From Arenimonas soli (GTDB lineage: Bacteria > Pseudomonadota > Gammaproteobacteria > Xanthomonadales > Xanthomonadaceae): DNA of 64,000 bases. Position numbers and translations under genes: made by a program. Location of the stretch: assembly GCF_014643775.1 (NCBI RefSeq), contig NZ_BMKC01000002.1, forward strand, positions 1 to 64,000, given 5' to 3'. How positions within the stretch are numbered: position 1 is the stretch's first letter; each line of letters starts with the position of its first letter. Positions 6,517 to 12,597 of the stretch are shown here, piece by piece. Under the pieces are notes generated by a model, which was not told the DNA's origin, did not search any database, and saw only the letters and a list, made by a program, of their open reading frames with translations.

Positions 6517-6900
6517 GTGAAATCGCTATCGTCGAAAGTAGTGGCGTCCTTTTCTATCAGCGTGCTGCTCTTGGGGGGCTGCGCTCACACAGAGATTGTG
6601 AAGACACACTACGACAATGAGTTTGATCCGCCTCGCACGTGGCTGAGCATGCGCGTAGGAGCAATGCCAAACAGCGAGGTTTCCCCGCGCCTTGTCAGAG
6701 ACGGCGAGGCATTACTTCGAGAGATGGGGGATGAATCAGTCTTTGAGGTCGCGGTCAGAAACGAATCTTGCAGGTCAATCTGCTACTTCTTTATGCCTCG
6801 CCTATCCGACCACATTTATTGGGTTCTCACGACCGATGAATCCCAGAAGCGATTCAACAAGTATTTTAGCTATTCGCTTCCAGAGCACGGCAATCCGTAG
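6517..6900 (+). CDS. cassette 19: putative lipoprotein
   Basis: 127 residues from GTG 6517; the upstream ATG 6500 runs into a stop after six codons. The signal sequence KVVASFSISVLLLGGC gives a lipobox (LGGC) with Cys22. The mature part is soluble with a Cys pair CRSIC (about residues 86-90). No domain recognised. It has lower GC than the flanking core genes, as do most cassettes. Confidence 0.68.
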   Translation: MKSLSSKVVASFSISVLLLGGCAHTEIVKTHYDNEFDPPRTWLSMRVGAMPNSEVSPRLVRDGEALLREMGDESVFEVAVRNESCRSICYFFMPRLSDHIYWVLTTDESQKRFNKYFSYSLPEHGNP

Positions 6901-6913
6901 GCCGGCTGTGGCG

Positions 6914-6970
6914 GCCTAACCAATCATTCAAGCCGACGCCTTCGGCGCGGCTTAACTCAAGGTGTTAGGT
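6914..6970 (+). repeat. integron attC site 19 (57 bp)
   Basis: R'' GCCTAAC 6914-6920, R' GTTAGGT 6964-6970. Confidence 0.95.
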
Positions 6971-7165
6971 CGTCGATTTCATCCCCGTTTCTACTGCGGC
7001 CACCACACTCCGACCACAGGGTTCCGGCCAGTCTTGAGACCACCATTCGCTGCGCCGCCGCGGCTGGGTGTTCAGCAGCGCCCCGCGGCCAGATGGGCCC
7101 ATGAAACTTTCTCGGCCCGGGAGGCCCCCGGAGTATTGCGGCCAGGCGTATTCGGAGCTAGCGTC
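6971..7165 (+). other. cassette 20: ORF-less cassette, family I copy C (candidate ncRNA)
   Basis: A 195-base body sharing long blocks with copy A: GTGTTCAGCAGCGCCCCGCG near 7068, then GGCCAGATGGG, and GTATTCGGAGCTAGCGTCG at the end. Blocks shared with B and D are AGTCTTGAGAC near 7030 and TGAAACTTTCTCG near 7101. The blocks keep their order and spacing while the sequence between them drifts, as expected for a structured RNA or DNA element. Confidence 0.72.
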
Positions 7166-7253
7166 GCCTAACTAGTCATTCAAGCGGACGCCGGACCGCC
7201 TACTTCGGTAAACCGACTATCGCGGCCGGCGCCGCTTAACTCTGGTGTTAGGC
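7166..7253 (+). repeat. integron attC site 20 (long type, 88 bp)
   Basis: R'' GCCTAAC 7166-7172, R' GTTAGGC 7247-7253. Same sub-type as attC 6 (CAAGCGGACGCC and TTAACTCTGG). Confidence 0.95.
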
Positions 7254-7257
7254 GTCC

Positions 7258-7521
7258 ATGGAGCCTTCATCGTTCATTGTGGAGTTCCATCCCCACCTGT
7301 CCGAGAAGGACTGGCACAGCTTCATGCTTGCAGTCGGCACGGCCGGTGCCATCAGTCACTGGCAGTCGTCTCATCGGGTGGAGTTAACTTGCATCAGGCG
7401 TAGTCGGCTCCAGCATGTGGGGTACATCGTCTATCGGACCGCGGATCCATCACTCGGCAAGGTAGTCGGAGTTACAGGAGAGGCACAATCCAGGGCAAGC
7501 GTATATGCCCGGAGCGCCTAA
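7258..7521 (+). CDS. cassette 21: small soluble protein of unknown function
   Basis: 87 residues from ATG 7258, four bases after the attC. No signal peptide, membrane helix or cysteine cluster. Alternating hydrophobic/polar stretches (VELTCIRRSRLQHVGYIVYR) suggest beta strands. The stop lies in R'' of attC 21. Unknown function. Confidence 0.62.
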   Translation: MEPSSFIVEFHPHLSEKDWHSFMLAVGTAGAISHWQSSHRVELTCIRRSRLQHVGYIVYRTADPSLGKVVGVTGEAQSRASVYARSA

Positions 7522-7572
7522 CCAATCATTCAAGCCGACGCCTTCGGCGCGGCTTAACTCAAGGTGTTAGGC
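7516..7572 (+). repeat. integron attC site 21 (57 bp)
   Basis: R'' GCCTAAC 7516-7522, R' GTTAGGC 7566-7572. Confidence 0.96.
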
Positions 7573-7609
7573 CCATCCAACCGCTCAGGCCAATGTCCGG
7601 CATTACCGC

Positions 7610-7945
7610 ATGAAACTCTACTTCAGGACATTGTGGCCAAGGCTCTGGCTCGTCTCCGCTGCCACCGCTTCGCTAATGGTTGGCGACATTCTCATTGGCA
7701 CCGAACTGTTCTGGCCAATATTCTGGCCTGAGAGCAGGCCTGATTGGCTGTCCGCCGGGATGCTAGTCTTTCTCTGGGTTGTGCCTGTTCTTCTAGTCCT
7801 CAAACGCGAAGGAATCCGACGAGCCAGTTTGGCTCAGTTCGTCGCCGTCTCGTTAGCATTCGCAGTACTAACCCTCACCTCGATTGTCGCCGTCATGTTT
7901 CAGCTTTTTCTTTTGGTAAGCGTGTACCACGGACTCCTCCGGTAG
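7610..7945 (+). CDS. cassette 22: integral membrane protein
   Basis: 111 residues from ATG 7610. Three hydrophobic helices at about 12-36, 48-64 and 75-106 (the last possibly two). Aromatic-rich first half (LFWPIFWPESRPDWL). No catalytic motif. A 37-base leader separates it from the attC. Confidence 0.66.
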   Translation: MKLYFRTLWPRLWLVSAATASLMVGDILIGTELFWPIFWPESRPDWLSAGMLVFLWVVPVLLVLKREGIRRASLAQFVAVSLAFAVLTLTSIVAVMFQLFLLVSVYHGLLR

Positions 7946-7946
7946 G

Positions 7947-8002
7947 GCCTAACTATTCATTCAAGCCGACGCCTTCGGCGCGGCTTAACTCAGGTGTTAG
8001 GC
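7947..8002 (+). repeat. integron attC site 22 (56 bp)
   Basis: R'' GCCTAAC 7947-7953, R' GTTAGGC 7996-8002. One base shorter than usual (CTCAGG instead of CTCAAGG). Confidence 0.95.
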
Positions 8003-8017
8003 CGCAGAGCAAACTTG

Positions 8018-8350
8018 ATGGCGCGCAAAGTACTTTTCATCTGTAGCCAGAACCGGCTCCGCAGCCCGACTGCAGAGCAAGTCTTTGCCAACTGGCCCGG
8101 TATCGAGGCGTCGTCAGCCGGTCTCAACCATGACGCGGAGAACCCGGTCACGCCGGAGTTGCTGCAGTGGGCAGACATCGTTTTTGTGATGGAGCGAGCG
8201 CACCGCAACAAGCTCTCCGCTAAGTTCAAGCCGCATCTGGGCAAGGCCCGCGTCGTTTGCCTAGAGATTCCTGACGAGTTCGAGTTCATGGACCCAGGCC
8301 TAATTCGCCTTCTCAAGGCCAAGGTGCCGCGTCACTTGCCGTCGGTTTGA
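8018..8350 (+). CDS. cassette 23: low-molecular-weight protein tyrosine phosphatase-like
   Basis: 110 residues from ATG 8018. The N-terminal VLFICSQNRLRSPTAE carries the LMW-PTP P-loop C-x5-R-S (CSQNRLRS, residues 9-16), in which Cys is the nucleophile. SSAGL and the acidic IPDEFEFMDP near residues 84-93 fit the short (~110 residue) LMW-PTP-like family found across proteobacteria. It is shorter than classic 150-residue LMW-PTPs, so the substrate is uncertain. A collinear homologue sits in cassette 32 (11854-12189), giving two divergent paralogues in one array. Confidence 0.85.
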   Translation: MARKVLFICSQNRLRSPTAEQVFANWPGIEASSAGLNHDAENPVTPELLQWADIVFVMERAHRNKLSAKFKPHLGKARVVCLEIPDEFEFMDPGLIRLLKAKVPRHLPSV

Positions 8351-8367
8351 GGCGTACGTAGTCTGCG

Positions 8368-8424
8368 GCCTAACCAATCATTCAAGCCGACGCCTTCGGC
8401 GCGGCTTAACTCAAGGTGTTAGGC
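8368..8424 (+). repeat. integron attC site 23 (57 bp)
   Basis: R'' GCCTAAC 8368-8374, R' GTTAGGC 8418-8424. Confidence 0.96.
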
Positions 8425-8450
8425 CCCACAACATTGCTTCCGGAGCGCTG

Positions 8451-8828
8451 ATGTCCCGATTGTACGTCGCACTTGTGGCTGCTGCACTCCTCGGAGCCTG
8501 CACGCACAACCCTGCTCAAGTGGTGACTGCACCAAGCCCCAGCAATACATTTCTTCTTACGCGCGGTGAGCTGTCCTCTGTGCTTCAGGCTGCAGCGAGT
8601 GGGGATGTAGCGTCTATGGAAAGGCTTTTCTTCCACTACACGGTGGCACTGGGCGAGGATGAAACCGGCCTGCTCTGGAGGGAACGAGCTGGAGATTCTG
8701 GGAGCGAAGAGTCTAGGCAGTTCGTGCTTTGCCACTATTTGCGGCACTCTTCGGCAAGCATCAAAGATCGAGCTGGCGAGCTTGCTGCACGATGGGGCGT
8801 CCCGGCAGCGTGTAGCCGTGGGGCCTAA
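8451..8828 (+). CDS. cassette 24: putative lipoprotein
   Basis: 125 residues from ATG 8451. Signal LYVALVAAALLGAC ends in a lipobox (LGAC, Cys17). The mature part is mainly helical, with an 'LSSVLQAAASGDVASMERLF' segment reminiscent of a helical repeat. The stop is in R'' of attC 24. No family assigned. Confidence 0.68.
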   Translation: MSRLYVALVAAALLGACTHNPAQVVTAPSPSNTFLLTRGELSSVLQAAASGDVASMERLFFHYTVALGEDETGLLWRERAGDSGSEESRQFVLCHYLRHSSASIKDRAGELAARWGVPAACSRGA

Positions 8829-8879
8829 CCAATCATTCAAGCCGACGCCTTCGGCGCGGCTTAACTCAAGGTGTTAGGC
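8823..8879 (+). repeat. integron attC site 24 (57 bp)
   Basis: R'' GCCTAAC 8823-8829, R' GTTAGGC 8873-8879. Confidence 0.96.
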
Positions 8880-9075
8880 CCGTCGCTAGCTTCACGGCTT
8901 CGGCACCTGGGCGTACCGCTCCCAGCGCCCTGCTTCTGACAGTCTTGAGACTCACCCGCGTCGTGTCGCACCGGCTTGGAGCTGCGTCCCGCCCCGCGGC
9001 CACAGGGGCTACGAAACTTTCTCGCGTCTGGCGGTTCCTGGGCAGTTGCGACCAGGGCTATTCGGAGCTAGCGTC
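8880..9075 (+). other. cassette 25: ORF-less cassette, family I copy D (candidate ncRNA)
   Basis: A 196-base body with CGTCGCTAGC at its start and GCTAGCGTCG at its end (near-perfect inverted repeat, as in copy B). Internal blocks are CAGTCTTGAGAC near 8939, CCCCGCGGCCACAGGGG near 8991, CTACGAAACTTTCTCG near 9008 and CAGTTGCGACCAGGG near 9041. No credible gene. Confidence 0.72.
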
Positions 9076-9164
9076 GCCTAACCAATCATTCAAGCTGACG
9101 CCGGACCGTCTATCCGGGTAAACCGACTGCCGCGGCCGGCGCAGCTTAACTCAAGGTGTTAGGC
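9076..9164 (+). repeat. integron attC site 25 (long type, 89 bp)
   Basis: R'' GCCTAAC 9076-9082, R' GTTAGGC 9158-9164, with CAAGCTGACGCC arm. The last long site in the array. Confidence 0.95.
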
Positions 9165-9177
9165 CTCGAAGGCACAC

Positions 9178-9432
9178 ATGTCGGAACCAATAATCTACTG
9201 GCCAAAGTGCGAATGGCATCCTGACGGGGATGACCTCTGGGAGTGCGTTCCGAGCTGCGGAACTGTGTGGAACACCTTCTTGACCGGCGGTCATTGCCCC
9301 GGCTGCGGACATCAGTGGCATGACACCCAATGCCCGTGCTGTGAACGCTTTTCGCCACACAAGGATTGGTACCACTATCCAGGTATCGTAGAGACAGAGT
9401 CGGCCAACGTCGGGAGTCTCGTCGAGGCCTAA
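9178..9432 (+). CDS. cassette 26: cysteine-rich zinc-binding protein
   Basis: 84 residues from ATG 9178. Seven cysteines and several histidines, including CPGCGHQWHDTQCPCC (about residues 40-55), which looks like a zinc ribbon, plus two more at residues 11 and 23-27. Many aromatics (Trp, Tyr). No membrane segment. The stop is in R'' of attC 26. Probably a small cytoplasmic metal-binding protein; family unknown. Confidence 0.7.
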   Translation: MSEPIIYWPKCEWHPDGDDLWECVPSCGTVWNTFLTGGHCPGCGHQWHDTQCPCCERFSPHKDWYHYPGIVETESANVGSLVEA

Positions 9433-9483
9433 CTATTCATTCAAGCCGACGCCTTCGGCGCGGCTTAACTCAAGGTGTTAGAC
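9427..9483 (+). repeat. integron attC site 26 (57 bp)
   Basis: R'' GCCTAAC 9427-9433; R' GTTAGAC 9477-9483, matched by the variant R'' GTCTAAC of the next site. Confidence 0.95.
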
Positions 9484-9484
9484 C

Positions 9485-9838
9485 TTGCTCAGAATCCTGC
9501 AGGTCGTTGTTGCTCTAGGTCTTGTCGCCTGTTCGCAGCCGACGATACGACCAGCGTCGAAAGCTCTTTCGGCCCAAGAGCTGGTTGACTGCAAGGCCAT
9601 GGGCGGCCGAGTTGAGCAGGCGCTTTACACAACCCAGACCTGTGTCTGGCCCACTTCGGATGGTGGAGAGATGTGTCGGGACAATTCGGACTGCGAAGGT
9701 TGGTGTGAGGCGCCATGGGACTCGGAACCAGATGCCGTTGTAGTTGGGGCTTGCTCCGCCGAGGGATCCTGGCAGACGATTGGTTGCTTCAATCACGTCA
9801 GCGACGGCAAGGCGACCGGCGAGTGGTGCTTCCACTAG
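9485..9838 (+). CDS. cassette 27: cysteine-rich putative lipoprotein
   Basis: 117 residues from TTG 9485, immediately after attC, with no leader. The signal LRILQVVVALGLVACS has a lipobox (LVAC). The mature domain has about eight cysteines (CKAMGG, TCVW, MCRDNSDCEGWCEAP, ACSAEG, GCF, WCFH), implying a disulfide-stabilised periplasmic protein. The spacing recalls secreted Cys-rich domains with a C-x4-C-x3-C core, but I cannot name the family. Confidence 0.68.
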   Translation: MLRILQVVVALGLVACSQPTIRPASKALSAQELVDCKAMGGRVEQALYTTQTCVWPTSDGGEMCRDNSDCEGWCEAPWDSEPDAVVVGACSAEGSWQTIGCFNHVSDGKATGEWCFH

Positions 9839-9843
9839 CCAAG

Positions 9844-9900
9844 GTCTAACTATTCATTCAAGCCGACGCCTTCGGCGCGGCTTAACTCAAGGTGTTAGCC
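9844..9900 (+). repeat. integron attC site 27 (57 bp)
   Basis: R'' GTCTAAC 9844-9850 (covaries with GTTAGAC at 9477); R' GTTAGCC 9894-9900 (covaries with GGCTAAC at 10168). Confidence 0.95.
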
Positions 9901-9933
9901 GCTCAGCGACAATCCGACTGCTTGGAGATGCAA

Positions 9934-10173
9934 ATGAACTCAAGCCTCTGGTTTCTCTACCTCGCTGGGGCTGTCCTCGCCATTCTCGGCCTCGTACTTT
10001 TGGTCGCGAGCATCTTGCCACCCTGGCGACGCGGGAAGCCGGTCTTTAGCACTTTCTGGGCACCGCGCGAGATGTTCATCGGGCGTGAGCTAATGTACAA
10101 CCGGGTTGGATTCTGTCTTTCAGTTGTCGGCATTTCGATGGCTGCTTTCGTCTTGTTTCGACTAGGCGGCTAA
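9934..10173 (+). CDS. cassette 28: small membrane protein
   Basis: 79 residues from ATG 9934, chosen because TGGAG (9923-9927) is well spaced; ATG 9928 is too close. Two helices at about residues 5-26 and 55-76 flank a basic loop (PWRRGKP). The stop overlaps R'' of attC 28. No family assigned. Confidence 0.66.
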   Translation: MNSSLWFLYLAGAVLAILGLVLLVASILPPWRRGKPVFSTFWAPREMFIGRELMYNRVGFCLSVVGISMAAFVLFRLGG

Positions 10174-10223
10174 CCAATCATTCAAGCCGACGCCTTCGGC
10201 GCGGCTCAACTCAAGGTGTAGGC
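10168..10223 (+). repeat. integron attC site 28 (56 bp, deleted R')
   Basis: R'' GGCTAAC 10168-10174. The R' at 10218-10223 reads GTAGGC, having lost one T from GTTAGGC, which should damage recombination at this junction. Confidence 0.93.
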
Positions 10224-10292
10224 CGCGGAACAAGCATCAGGGCACTCCAGGCCCTATTATCGGACTTCACCTAGGCGACCGAGGCAAGACAC

Positions 10293-10373
10293 ATGACCAC
10301 CGGAGTAGTAGTTGTTCTTATCGTCATTCTTGTTGCAGCAGCGGGAACGTACGCTGCCAAGCGCAGAAAGTAG
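10293..10373 (+). CDS. cassette 29: 26-residue single-helix membrane peptide
   Basis: A 26-residue frame from ATG 10293 to TAG 10371-10373. Residues 4-18 are almost wholly Val/Leu/Ile/Ala and the C-terminus is TYAAKRRK, the profile of a single-span inner-membrane micropeptide with cytoplasmic C-terminus. The cassette has a short attC, which in this array is found only on coding cassettes, supporting a real small gene. The 130 bases after it (10374-10503) show nothing further. Confidence 0.5.
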   Translation: MTTGVVVVLIVILVAAAGTYAAKRRK

Positions 10374-10503
10374 TAGCCCCCCCTGGGCATCGGCAGCGCT
10401 TAGATAGACTGTTGCAGCTTCTCTGAGTCCTTCCCTCTTGGTGGGGCATGTTGAGTTTTCGTTTGGCGGCCCGGGTGTTGCACTTGCTTTGTTAACTCGC
10501 GCG

Positions 10504-10560
10504 GCCTAACCAATCATTCAAGCCGACGCCTTCGGCGCGGCCTAACTCAAGGTGTTGGGC
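10504..10560 (+). repeat. integron attC site 29 (57 bp)
   Basis: R'' GCCTAAC 10504-10510; R' GTTGGGC 10554-10560, mildly degenerate. Confidence 0.93.
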
Positions 10561-10564
10561 GGCA

Positions 10565-11134
10565 ATGGGTAGTTCGCTAGCTCGAGTAGTGTCGATCGCG
10601 GGGCACCCTGTCGTGCTGATGCCGGCAGCTGCGGTGATCGCGTCGCCCGAAAAGATTGGCCTAGCCGCCATCGCCGTTTCTCTGGCCTGTGCCTCTGCGG
10701 TCCTGGGCTACAGTTTCTACAAGGCCAACCGGGCAGATTGGGTTCACATCGATGCATCGGTGCCGACCGAGAGAGCCCAACTGAACTCACGGGTAGGCGT
10801 CGGCCTTGTGCTGGCCGCCGGCGCTCTTTGGCTCTCCGGGCTCCACTCCGGCATCCCCCTGGTCGTTGGCCTTTCCGGCCTAATCATTGGGGCTGGCCAT
10901 GCACTCCGGCGCGTGGCCAAACTGTCGCTGCATGTGGCATTTGCGGTATTCGCTGCCTTCCTGGTTTGGCCCAATCTGGTGTCCGCAGTCGCGCTAACAC
11001 TGGCAGCCGTGGTCGTAGCCTGGTCTCGGATTGCGTTGCGCCGACACGTCCCAGCAGACATTATTCTGGGAGCACTTGCAGGTGCTTCAGCAGGGCTGGC
11101 ATTTCACGCGTCCATGGCGCGACTTGCCGCCTAA
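10565..11134 (+). CDS. cassette 30: PAP2-like membrane phosphatase homologue
   Basis: 189 residues from ATG 10565, five to six membrane helices. Residues 154-165 (SRIALRRHVPAD) fit PAP2 motif 3 (S-R-x5-H-x3-D), whose His is the phosphatase nucleophile. The motif 2 position reads KLSLH (119-123) rather than PSGH, so only its His is kept, and no full motif 1 K-x6-RP is visible. It is therefore a divergent PAP2 protein, possibly active on lipid phosphates, possibly not. The stop is in R'' of attC 30. Confidence 0.68.
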   Translation: MGSSLARVVSIAGHPVVLMPAAAVIASPEKIGLAAIAVSLACASAVLGYSFYKANRADWVHIDASVPTERAQLNSRVGVGLVLAAGALWLSGLHSGIPLVVGLSGLIIGAGHALRRVAKLSLHVAFAVFAAFLVWPNLVSAVALTLAAVVVAWSRIALRRHVPADIILGALAGASAGLAFHASMARLAA

Positions 11135-11185
11135 CCAATCATTCAATCCGACGCCTTCGGCGCGGCTTAACTCAAGGTGTTGGAA
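11129..11185 (+). repeat. integron attC site 30 (57 bp)
   Basis: R'' GCCTAAC 11129-11135; R' GTTGGAA 11179-11185, degenerate; one arm change (CAATCCGACG). Confidence 0.92.
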
Positions 11186-11193
11186 GGCCACCC

Positions 11194-11790
11194 ATGCAAC
11201 GCGCGCTCCTCGCCGTATTACTTGTCACTGCCATCGCGGGATGCAAGTCAGTCGACTTGGGCTGGTCCCCTACAGAGACCGGCTGTGTCGCGCGCGGACT
11301 GGCTGGGGCATTGGAAATGCCTGGCGCCCTTCCGGATGGCGACCTTGGAAGTACGGATATTCGGATTGGTCGGCTGCCTGATACCGGAAGTGGGCTCGCC
11401 ACACTAATTCACTTCGATAGGCGCTTCGTCGGACCTGGTCAGGTCACGGCTTTGCCGCGAGTGCGGCTGTCAGTAGGCGACTGGAGCGAACGCGCTTGCA
11501 CTGTCGTGATGAGCGAAGCCGAATGCCCGGAGTCGGCGGACCTCTATCGTCGACTTGCCTCGCAGTCGCTGCCTGTGGGGTTCCTTTTTGAGAACCCGTC
11601 GGACGCAACGCTCATGCACGGCACGTCGTACTATCTCCAATCCATTGATGGTAACGGAAACGAAATGCGATGGAATTATTACGGATCGCCAGCCCATCCG
11701 TTTCAGGCCGAGATCGACTCAACAATCGATGCTCTCTCGCGTTGTCTGGCTTCTGCGGAGGCGGCGTATTTGCGGACGCCTTCTAACTAA
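11194..11790 (+). CDS. cassette 31: lipoprotein of unknown function
   Basis: 198 residues from ATG 11194, the largest secreted product in the array. The signal LLAVLLVTAIAGC has a lipobox (IAGC). Cysteines at about residues 31, 108, 117 and 187 could pair. Conserved-looking stretches GSTDIRIGRLPD and TLMHGTSYYLQS do not bring a family to mind. The stop falls in the degenerate attC 31. Confidence 0.72.
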   Translation: MQRALLAVLLVTAIAGCKSVDLGWSPTETGCVARGLAGALEMPGALPDGDLGSTDIRIGRLPDTGSGLATLIHFDRRFVGPGQVTALPRVRLSVGDWSERACTVVMSEAECPESADLYRRLASQSLPVGFLFENPSDATLMHGTSYYLQSIDGNGNEMRWNYYGSPAHPFQAEIDSTIDALSRCLASAEAAYLRTPSN

Positions 11791-11840
11791 TCAATCAAGC
11801 CGACGTGCCTCCGGCACGTGGCTCAACTCAGGCATTTGGC
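11781..11840 (+). repeat. integron attC site 31 (degenerate, 60 bp)
   Basis: R'' TTCTAAC 11781-11787, R' ATTTGGC 11834-11840; a different central hairpin (GCCGACGTGCCTCCGGCACG). Confidence 0.85.
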
Positions 11841-11853
11841 CTCAGCTGGGACA

Positions 11854-12189
11854 ATGACGCATCGTGTTCTATTCGTTTGCGGCAAGAACCGACTGCGCAG
11901 CCCGACCGCAGAGCACGTCTTTTCCGACTGGGAGGGCGTCGAGACCTCATCAGCTGGCATCAATCGGGACGCGGATTCGCCGGTGACGCCTGAGCTCCTG
12001 GACTGGGCGGATACCGTCCTCGTCATGGAGTCATCCCATCGGGCCAAATTGACCTCAAGATTCGGTACCCACCTCCGCGGCAAGCGCGTGGCAAGTCTCG
12101 ACATCCCGGACGACTATGAGTACATGGCACCAGCGCTGGTCGAGCTGCTTCTTGCCAGGGTTCCCAGGCACTTGCCGCCCCGCAAGTAG
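11854..12189 (+). CDS. cassette 32: low-molecular-weight protein tyrosine phosphatase-like
   Basis: 111 residues from ATG 11854. P-loop CGKNRLRS (C-x5-R-S) in VLFVCGKNRLRSPTAE, then SSAGINRDA and IPDDYEYMAP. Collinear without gaps with the cassette 23 protein over most of its length, ending VPRHLP in both. The last Asp of the DP pair (MDP in cassette 23) is Ala here (MAP); whether that residue is catalytic in this short family is not certain. Confidence 0.85.
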   Translation: MTHRVLFVCGKNRLRSPTAEHVFSDWEGVETSSAGINRDADSPVTPELLDWADTVLVMESSHRAKLTSRFGTHLRGKRVASLDIPDDYEYMAPALVELLLARVPRHLPPRK

Positions 12190-12204
12190 CTGCCATAGGC
12201 TTCG

Positions 12205-12261
12205 GCCTAACCAATCATTCAAGCCTACGGCTTCAGCGCGGCTTACCTCAAGATGTTGGGG
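12205..12261 (+). repeat. integron attC site 32 (57 bp, degenerate)
   Basis: R'' GCCTAAC 12205-12211; R' GTTGGGG 12255-12261; several arm changes (GCCTACGGCTTCAGCGCGGC). Confidence 0.88.
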
Positions 12262-12275
12262 CACAGGGAGATTTC

Positions 12276-12590
12276 ATGCGGGTAGCGGCCCAAGTTCTAA
12301 TGTTCCCGCTCGCCCTTGCCGGCTATTGGTACGTGCATGGCAAGCTCGCGCTTTGGGTCGAGGGAAAGCGTGCGCTAGCAGTTGCAGTGGCCGTATCCCT
12401 CATAGCCGGGGCATTCGATGCGTCCCACATGCAACTTGAGGGCGCACTGCAGTTCACCAAGGTTGCGTTCATCATGGGTCTGGCGGCGTTTGTCCTTGCG
12501 CTGCCGTTGTGCGTAGTTGCGCTGAAGCGACTGCGCCCTAACTATTCATTCAAGCCGATGCCTTCGGCGCGGTTCAACTCAAGGCGTTAG
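12276..12590 (+). CDS. cassette 33: membrane protein with attC-encoded tail
   Basis: 104 residues from ATG 12276, with GGGAG upstream (12267-12271). Three hydrophobic helices at about 4-22, 31-48 and 60-83. The frame continues through attC 33, adding a PNYSFKPMPSARFNSRR tail, and stops at TAG in the next R'. The same kind of tail is found on the cassette 7 protein. Function unknown. Confidence 0.65.
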   Translation: MRVAAQVLMFPLALAGYWYVHGKLALWVEGKRALAVAVAVSLIAGAFDASHMQLEGALQFTKVAFIMGLAAFVLALPLCVVALKRLRPNYSFKPMPSARFNSRR

Positions 12591-12592
12591 TC
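12536..12592 (+). repeat. integron attC site 33 (57 bp)
   Basis: R'' CCCTAAC 12536-12542 (matches GTTGGGG at 12255 with one wobble); R' GTTAGTC 12586-12592. Confidence 0.9.
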
Positions 12593-12597
12593 TTCCA

